Part shown: one piece after another, positions 7,201 through 10,948 of the stretch
Position numbering within the stretch: position 1 is the first letter of the stretch
How the letters are laid out: every line of letters begins with the position of its first letter
Source: JAEZKC01 sp046538945
GTDB lineage: Bacteria > Fibrobacterota > Chitinivibrionia > Chitinivibrionales > Chitinispirillaceae
Direction of reading: 5' to 3'
DNA length: 10,948 nucleotides
Assembly (NCBI GenBank): GCA_046538945.1
Contig: JBKHHW010000099.1
Location: 1-10,948 of the forward strand
Notes under the pieces: model-generated
The model's database searches: none
What the model was told of the DNA's origin: nothing
The model's input: only the letters and a program-made list of their open reading frames with translations
Translations under genes and position numbers: made by a program

Positions 7201-7410
7201 TTGGAGCTTACCCGGGCTATTAGATCAGATCAGAAACTTCAGAATCTTCCGGTTATTGCCATAACTTCCGTAAGCGGGGAGAGAGCTGAGTTGCTGGGGC
7301 GCGAAGCCGGGGTGGATGAGTATCTGATAAAACTGGAACGGGATGCTGTTCTGGCCGCTTGCGGGAGGTATCTAAGTAAAAGAGTGAATAGTAAAAAGGA
7401 GCTTGTATGA
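4282..7410 (+). CDS. cheA: CheA-type hybrid histidine kinase with two CheW-like domains and a C-terminal receiver
   Basis: This 1042-residue cytoplasmic kinase autophosphorylates under receptor and CheW control and passes phosphate to receivers. Residues 5-110 are the Hpt domain with H50 in AVHTIKGSAGF. Residues 140-250 form a divergent, P2-like central domain. A polar linker (251-313) follows. Residues 314-380 are the dimerisation helices (LDKLMTLAGEMVLTRNEL). The ATPase spans about 415-560: N box HIVRNAVDHGIE, G1 DDGKGID, F box IFKPGFST and G2 GRGVGMD. CheW-like domain 1 covers about 561-740 and is interrupted by an Arg/Asp-rich insert (634-672). CheW-like domain 2 is at about 764-895. A receiver occupies 913-1037 with E919, D920, phospho-acceptor D965 and K1017 (followed by Leu, not the usual Pro). 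Typical CheA is about 650-700 residues and has one CheW-like domain and no receiver. A run of nine Gs lies at 4777-4785. The stop overlaps the receptor start (ATGA). Confidence 0.95.
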   Translation: MKNGDNETLQLFVEESREHLDGIEEDLLAIEQGGENAPEELVDKVFRAVHTIKGSAGFFSFEKIKKLSHAMENVLGKIRAHEMIPVPAMITVLLDGADALRCMINDLDNSEETEITSFVQKLESFLEPSSGTPNGTDSELLSFACPVSGFQFDVDPGDIYKAQQTGGGRFVFLIELDSESDAFAKDRSEEDLLSELGEIVRIIGKKRPSGLHLQKYLIVMCVAGIGRDVLVEFLTVPPERVCQVLAGKVQKNARGQYSIAEMKASNLLDRADVQKENKGVQTLQGDSASVSKTENSSATQYTRKNSSASAQESSLRVNLHTLDKLMTLAGEMVLTRNELLQNASAKNMQKIQTASQRVDSITSELQEAIMSTRMQSIGVVFGKFRRVVRDLSNQLGKQVRLEIEGEDVELDKSIIEAIGDPLTHIVRNAVDHGIEFPEERQRLGKQPQGSLEIKARHEAGHVVIQIADDGKGIDPAVIRKKARKLDFVDESTLSSMSDREVVKLIFKPGFSTAEKVSEISGRGVGMDVVISNLKKVGGAVDIDSLPGEGTNLRIKLPLTLAIIPSLLVIVEGERYALPQANLVELVRIPAADVKKRVEKVGGAAVMRLRGELLPLVRVSDVLGIAKTFTDTKSGKCIVDRRENIADRRTVSESETADDERRRVKDRRKSHLSAVNVVVVAAGDFKYGLIVDSLLDSSEIVVKPLGYHLSECREYAGATILGDGQVALILDVVGIRRVLEMKADTEAVSERNAKGACTIVEKKDKQSFLIVENGDEDFFAIPIGLVARIEKFKEEAIRKTGGKLAVKYRGGSLRLFSIEDAADVKPRKKGTNAYIVIFQLAGREVGIICSEIVDTVDISACQIDDATHVQSGIIGSALIRDSITLIVDLFGLVEKCAPELSKVKDIVQGTECRGRVLLVEDSPFFLQQIRSFMEDAGYQMVCAQDGVKGLAVLKNSSETIDLVLTDIEMPNMNGLELTRAIRSDQKLQNLPVIAITSVSGERAELLGREAGVDEYLIKLERDAVLAACGRYLSKRVNSKKELV
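4777..4785 (+). repeat. Homopolymeric G9 tract inside cheA
   Basis: Nine consecutive Gs lie in the coding sequence for the CheA central domain and encode most of Thr-Gly-Gly-Gly-Arg near residues 165-169. The frame is intact at this length. Such tracts are prone to slippage and to sequencing error, and gain or loss of one G would truncate CheA before its kinase core. Confidence 0.9.
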
Positions 7411-8795
7411 TAAAGGTAAACAAGTGGTATCTGCGCTATCTCCTGACGACGCTGCTTCTGGTGCTGCCTCTTGCGGCAGGGGCTGGAATACTCAACTTCA
7501 AACTTTTTGGTTCTTCCGCTTTGTCGTCAATGATTTCAATGTCTCTGGCGGGGTGTGTGATCGCAGTTGCATCTGTGACCAAGAATTATCTGAAATTTAT
7601 GAAACCGATCATCAATCTAAGTGAACAAGTGAAGCTTATGGCCGGGGGAGACATGAACAGGAGGTTGGAGGTGAGTGGCGGACGTGAGGTCACAGAGCTT
7701 GCTTCGGCTGTCAATCAGTTCGCCTCCACCGTGCGTGACCTGCGGCAGAAGGAAAAAGCGCACTCCTCCAGTATTCAGAATCAGGCTGCTGAACTGTATC
7801 AATGTTCTGCAAAGCTGGTGAGTAGTCTGGATTGTGTGTGCGATAAAACCAGAAACGCATGCATCAGTACAGAACAGGTGAACGGACTTTTGGGAAAAGC
7901 TGATTCATCCGTGGAGAGTATTGCAGAGGATATTTCTCTTGTTGAAAAGAGTGCATCTGTCATTGTAGGTGCTATGAATGATGCTGGCAAGGGGGTGAAG
8001 AATTCTCAGGAAAACCTTTCCATGGTGGTTTCTGCATCGGAGGAAATGAGTGAAACGGTTGACAAGATTGCAGAGAACACGGAACTTGCCCGTATGAGAA
8101 CTGCGAATGCGGTGAATAGTGCCGGATCGGCTCAGCAGAGTGTCGACCAGCTTGGGGTGGCCGCTGGGGAGATCAACAAAATCATAGATGTCATCGTGGA
8201 AATTGCGGAGCAAACGAAGCTTCTGGCTCTGAACGCGACTATAGAAGCAGCCCGGGCGGGTGAAGCTGGAAAGGGTTTTGCCGTGGTAGCTGGAGAAGTC
8301 AAGGACCTGGCGAAACAGACAAACGGGGCTACGGCTGACATAAGGAAAAAAATCGCAATTATGCAATCGTCTACCCAAGACACTATTCAGGAGATCACCC
8401 GGATAAACGGCGTGATCGACAGTGTGGATGAGATCGTTTCAACAATCGCCTCGGCAGTGGAACAGCAGTCCTCGACGACTAAAGGAATTTCAGGGAGTAT
8501 CGGAAAAGTCGCATCTGTGGTTTCACGGATGAATGAACAGACGGCAAATGTACAGACTGAGATCAGGATGTTGGCTGATTCAATAGGTCGGATCAACTCT
8601 TCAATGCTGCAGGCGAAGGATGATATGAGACTGGCTGTTTCGGGAACTGATGGAATATCCTGTGCTGTTAATGAAGCGCTTCAGGTATCTGAACGCATTG
8701 GTGGGATCGTAAACGAAATGGATCGGCACTTTGAGGCTCTCAGGAGTATTGGTCTTGAGCAGAATGCACCCGGTTTTGATTTCAGGAATTTTTGA
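7407..8795 (+). CDS. Methyl-accepting chemotaxis protein without a periplasmic sensor domain
   Basis: This 462-residue receptor starts at the ATG at 7407, four bases overlapping the cheA stop, with AAGGAG five bases upstream. Two hydrophobic segments (about 10-30 and 38-57) are joined by only some eight residues, so there is no extracytoplasmic ligand domain. HAMP spans about 59-112 (P67, GGDMNRRL). A cysteine cluster (C133, C143, C145, C152) follows. Candidate methylation sites lie at SASEEMSET (209-217) and SAVEQQSSTT (349-358). The conserved signalling hairpin is at 265-305 (EQTKLLALNATIEAARAGE, FAVVAGEVKDLA). The last five residues, DFRNF, fit the x-[FWYH]-x-x-[FWYH] tether for CheR/CheB. 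It presumably forms arrays with the neighbouring CheW and CheA. Sensing may be cytoplasmic, membrane-based or through a partner; this is inference. Confidence 0.93.
   Translation: MIKVNKWYLRYLLTTLLLVLPLAAGAGILNFKLFGSSALSSMISMSLAGCVIAVASVTKNYLKFMKPIINLSEQVKLMAGGDMNRRLEVSGGREVTELASAVNQFASTVRDLRQKEKAHSSSIQNQAAELYQCSAKLVSSLDCVCDKTRNACISTEQVNGLLGKADSSVESIAEDISLVEKSASVIVGAMNDAGKGVKNSQENLSMVVSASEEMSETVDKIAENTELARMRTANAVNSAGSAQQSVDQLGVAAGEINKIIDVIVEIAEQTKLLALNATIEAARAGEAGKGFAVVAGEVKDLAKQTNGATADIRKKIAIMQSSTQDTIQEITRINGVIDSVDEIVSTIASAVEQQSSTTKGISGSIGKVASVVSRMNEQTANVQTEIRMLADSIGRINSSMLQAKDDMRLAVSGTDGISCAVNEALQVSERIGGIVNEMDRHFEALRSIGLEQNAPGFDFRNF
8784..8787 (+). promoter_or_regulatory. Ribosome binding site that sets the cheW start
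   Basis: AGGA, followed by a nine-base spacer, precedes the ATG at 8797, one base after the receptor stop. A longer in-frame start at 8731 would overlap the receptor gene by 65 bases and add 22 residues not typical of CheW. Confidence 0.6.
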
Positions 8796-8796
8796 T

Positions 8797-9273
8797 ATGA
8801 GTAAATTGGCTAACATGCAGAGCGGTGAGATTGACCTGGTTGTATTTACTGTCGACGGTGTGAAGTGCGCATTGAGGATAGATGAGGTTCAGGAGATAAA
8901 GAGAGTCGTTCAGATTACCCGGGTGCGCAGGGCACCTGAGTTTGTTCGGGGAGTTGTCAATTTGCGGGGACAGATCGTGACGCTTATCGATCTGCGTAGA
9001 AAGCTTAACTATGACAGCTGCAATGTGAATGAAAATTCCCGCATGGTGGTGGTGAAAAGGGAAAATGAGCAGGTAGGATTGCTTGTGGATACAATAGAGG
9101 ACGCTGTTGTCGCTCGGTCTGAAGAAATTCTCAAACCGCCTTCAAACATAAAAGGCGCAGAGGGGAGTTTCTTTCTGGGTGTTTTCAGAACCGATGAAGA
9201 GTTGGTCGCTATACTTGATTGTGAGGCAATTCTTGAAAAGGAAAAAGGCGACCTCAAACAACAGACTATATAA
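8797..9273 (+). CDS. cheW: CheW chemotaxis coupling protein
   Basis: This 158-residue single CheW domain (SH3-like double barrel) couples the receptor tip to the P5 (CheW-like) domain of CheA. Visible family features are the N-terminal strand EIDLVVFTVDGVKCAL, the DEVQEIKRVVQITRVRRAP region, the hallmark RGVVNLRGQIVTLIDLR and the later strand VGLLVDTIEDAV. The length is normal for CheW, with almost nothing outside the domain. It begins one base after the receptor stop and is followed by a 33-base gap to cheB, so translation is probably coupled on one transcript. CheA brings two further CheW-like domains, so the array has three kinds of CheW fold. I see no missing or odd family residues. Confidence 0.93.
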   Translation: MSKLANMQSGEIDLVVFTVDGVKCALRIDEVQEIKRVVQITRVRRAPEFVRGVVNLRGQIVTLIDLRRKLNYDSCNVNENSRMVVVKRENEQVGLLVDTIEDAVVARSEEILKPPSNIKGAEGSFFLGVFRTDEELVAILDCEAILEKEKGDLKQQTI

Positions 9274-9306
9274 CCCACCCTCATGTGATCAACTGAATAG
9301 GGTAAC

Positions 9307-10386
9307 ATGCATCAAATTAGAGTTTTTGTTGTTGATGATTCGGTAGTCTTTCGCAAACTGCTTCTTAAAGCCATAAATTCAGTTCCCGGAGTCAGAACTG
9401 TGGGTGTGGCATCAAATGGAAAAGAAGCAATCGAGGCAATACCGAGTGTGAAACCGGATTTCATCACATTGGATCTCAATATGCCGGTTATGAACGGCCT
9501 TGAAACATTGAACCAGCTTCGCAGGGTATATCCCAGTTTCAAAGTGCTGATGGTAAGTGCCTATACTTCCGAGGGTGCCCAAGCCACTCTTCAGGCGCTT
9601 GAGGCTGGAGCTCTTGATTTCATTACAAAACCGGAAGCAAATAACGAATCACAAAACAGTCGTATACTGTGCGAACAGCTCTCGCTGCTCTTTTCCAAAT
9701 ATGCGGATTCTCAAAGAAAGAATATTCGATTCAAGCCTGAACTGAAAACCGCTGCTGTGTCAACCAGTGAGCCGAGAATATCTGGTGATTCACACCTGCC
9801 CCTTTCTGTAAAACCTGAAGTCGTTGCTTTGGGGATATCTACCGGCGGGCCCAGGGCACTTGCCGCTCTTCTGCCGCTTCTTCCTTCTGATTTCCCATTC
9901 CCTCTGCTGATAGTTCAGCACATGCCGAAACTGTTCACCAAGACACTTGCGGAAAGTTTAGACAGAAAGACGCATCTCAGAGTAGTTGAAGCACAGAATG
10001 GGGAAGAGGTAAACGCGGGAAAAGTTTTCATCGCACCCGGTGGAAAGCAGATGAAGGTTGTACGAAATGGTAACGGGAAAAATGTACTGAAAATTACCGA
10101 TGATCCTCCTGAAAATCATTGTAAACCATCCGTAGACTATCTTTTCAGATCTGTCGCTCAGGTATATGGAGCTAATGCAATGGGTATAATAATGACCGGA
10201 ATGGGTTCTGACGGAGTGCTCGGTCTGAAATTGATGAAACGAAAAGGAGCTCGGGTAATGGCTCAGAATCGTGAATCATGCGCAGTCTGGGGCATGCCCA
10301 GAATGGCAATTGAAGCTGGAGTTGTCGAAGTGGTGCTCTCACCAGAAAAGATTGCCGCTGAGCTGCTCCGGTGTGGAGAAATCTGA
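9307..10386 (+). CDS. cheB: CheB protein-glutamate methylesterase / glutamine deamidase
   Basis: This 359-residue, two-domain adaptation enzyme is of usual length. The N-terminal receiver (about 3-125) has D10-D11, phospho-acceptor D56 in ITLDLNMPVMNG, S84 at the switch position and K108 in ITKPE. A linker of about 40 residues follows. The C-terminal methylesterase domain (about 169-357) keeps the whole catalytic triad: S178 in GISTGGP, H205 in IVQHMP and D302 in TGMGSDG. The protein hydrolyses receptor glutamyl methyl esters and can deamidate glutamines when CheA phosphorylates D56. An AGGG ribosome site precedes the ATG. The next gene starts two bases after the stop, so the two adaptation enzymes form a pair. 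The operon's receptor has plausible substrate sites. Confidence 0.95.
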   Translation: MHQIRVFVVDDSVVFRKLLLKAINSVPGVRTVGVASNGKEAIEAIPSVKPDFITLDLNMPVMNGLETLNQLRRVYPSFKVLMVSAYTSEGAQATLQALEAGALDFITKPEANNESQNSRILCEQLSLLFSKYADSQRKNIRFKPELKTAAVSTSEPRISGDSHLPLSVKPEVVALGISTGGPRALAALLPLLPSDFPFPLLIVQHMPKLFTKTLAESLDRKTHLRVVEAQNGEEVNAGKVFIAPGGKQMKVVRNGNGKNVLKITDDPPENHCKPSVDYLFRSVAQVYGANAMGIIMTGMGSDGVLGLKLMKRKGARVMAQNRESCAVWGMPRMAIEAGVVEVVLSPEKIAAELLRCGEI

Positions 10387-10388
10387 AA

Positions 10389-10948
10389 ATGAAGTGTTCG
10401 GATTATGAGAAGAAGATAAAACTGTCCCAAGCCGAAATTGCATTGTGGTGTGCTTTTATGTATAAAGAGTGTGGAATAGAGCTTGATGAGACAAAAGCTT
10501 ATCTTATTCAGTCACGACTTACACCTTTTTTTTCCCTGTATAACGTGGGTACATTTCTGGAATTATACAGGCTTACCCAGACAGACAAGTCGCTCGTGAG
10601 TGAAATCGTAAGTGCTCTTAGTACTCACGAAACCTCGTTTTTTCGTGACCGTAAGTTTTTCGAGGTTCTGAAAAATCAGATCCTTCCTCAGTTACTCGAT
10701 TCACAGGATAAACTAAAATTATGGAGCGCCGCTTGTTCAACCGGTCAGGAAGCTTACAGTCTGGCAATGATCTGCAGCGATCTGCTCTGTCTTCATCCCG
10801 GTAAGGAAATACAGATTCTCGGTACTGACATCTGCAAAAAATCAATCAAAACTGCACAGAAGGGTGTTTACAGCGATTTTGAATTGAAAAGAGGTTTAAA
10901 CACATGGCAGATCAGGCGTTTTTTCATTTCCGTAGAGGAGGGGAACAG
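10389..10948 (+). CDS. cheR: CheR chemotaxis protein methyltransferase, 3' end off the window
   Basis: An open frame of 186 codons runs off the right edge. Its ATG at 10389 has GGAGAA eight bases upstream, within the end of cheB. The N-terminal helical domain shows GIELDETKAYLIQSRL, then LSTHETSFFRDRKFFEVL, the CheR signature region. The S-adenosylmethionine-binding core follows: LWSAACSTGQEAYSLAM (about 111-127), GTDICKKSIKTAQKGVYSDF (145-164) and KRGL. The protein would methylate receptor glutamates. The loop that distinguishes pentapeptide-dependent CheRs lies past or at the edge of the visible part, so tether dependence cannot be read here. Full length is normally about 270-290 residues, so roughly a third is missing. 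Confidence 0.93.
   Translation, partial: MKCSDYEKKIKLSQAEIALWCAFMYKECGIELDETKAYLIQSRLTPFFSLYNVGTFLELYRLTQTDKSLVSEIVSALSTHETSFFRDRKFFEVLKNQILPQLLDSQDKLKLWSAACSTGQEAYSLAMICSDLLCLHPGKEIQILGTDICKKSIKTAQKGVYSDFELKRGLNTWQIRRFFISVEEGN

Noticed and set aside
7905..8378. 157-codon open frame on the minus strand inside the receptor gene
   Set aside because: It overlaps the most conserved part of the receptor signalling domain in antisense and encodes nothing family-like.
8731..8796. Longer in-frame start for cheW
   Set aside because: It would overlap the receptor gene by 65 bases and add a hydrophobic extension atypical of CheW. The ATG at 8797 has a good ribosome site one base past the receptor stop.

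Overview
The window holds two divergent transcription units that meet at an intergenic region at about 3336-3584. On the minus strand lies a tandem pair of paralogous exported proteins: 3335-1665, then 1613-1, which runs off the left edge. On the plus strand lies a compact chemotaxis-type (che) operon in the order response regulator, cheA, mcp, cheW, cheB, cheR. cheR runs off the right edge. No rRNA, tRNA, CRISPR array, transposase or phage gene is visible.

Organism: a Gram-negative-type bacterium of moderate GC. Both exported proteins carry a signal peptide, carboxypeptidase-regulatory-like beta-sandwich segments and an internal stretch of the form 'LFxLxGxKxxSL...GELxxGEH'. That stretch resembles the FlgD-like Ig repeats common in Fibrobacterota and other FCB-group genomes. 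A Fibrobacterota or Chitinivibrionia-like source is my best guess, but this is inference from protein style only.

Minus-strand unit: the two proteins share a layout of signal peptide, CarboxypepD_reg-like domain, FlgD-like segment, spacer, second regulatory-like domain and a C-terminal domain beginning 'APN(I/V)YLYPE'. The C-terminal domain aligns without gaps, with about 114 of 165 positions identical by hand count, while the N-terminal parts are clearly more divergent. A TTGCAT-N17-TATAAT promoter reads into the pair, and an 8-bp inverted repeat overlaps its -10 box.

Plus-strand unit: a TTGACC-N17-AATACT promoter with an extended -10 precedes a CheY-like regulator with an unrecognised helical tail, probably started at a TTG codon. 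CheA follows, also starting at TTG. It is a hybrid kinase: Hpt, central domain, dimerisation, ATPase, two CheW-like domains and a C-terminal receiver. The receptor has two membrane segments but no periplasmic sensor domain. It has a four-cysteine cluster just after HAMP and ends in a pentapeptide that fits the CheR/CheB tether consensus. CheW, CheB (complete catalytic triad) and CheR (partial) finish the set.

Working together: the receptor would control CheA through CheW. CheA phosphate could pass to three receivers: the stand-alone regulator (D52), CheA's own receiver (D965) and CheB (D56). CheR and CheB would adjust receptor methylation. No flagellar, pilus or effector genes are in view, so the output (swimming, gliding, pili or gene expression) cannot be decided. 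The combination of hybrid CheA-REC and a sensor-less receptor is reminiscent of Frz-like alternative-function systems.
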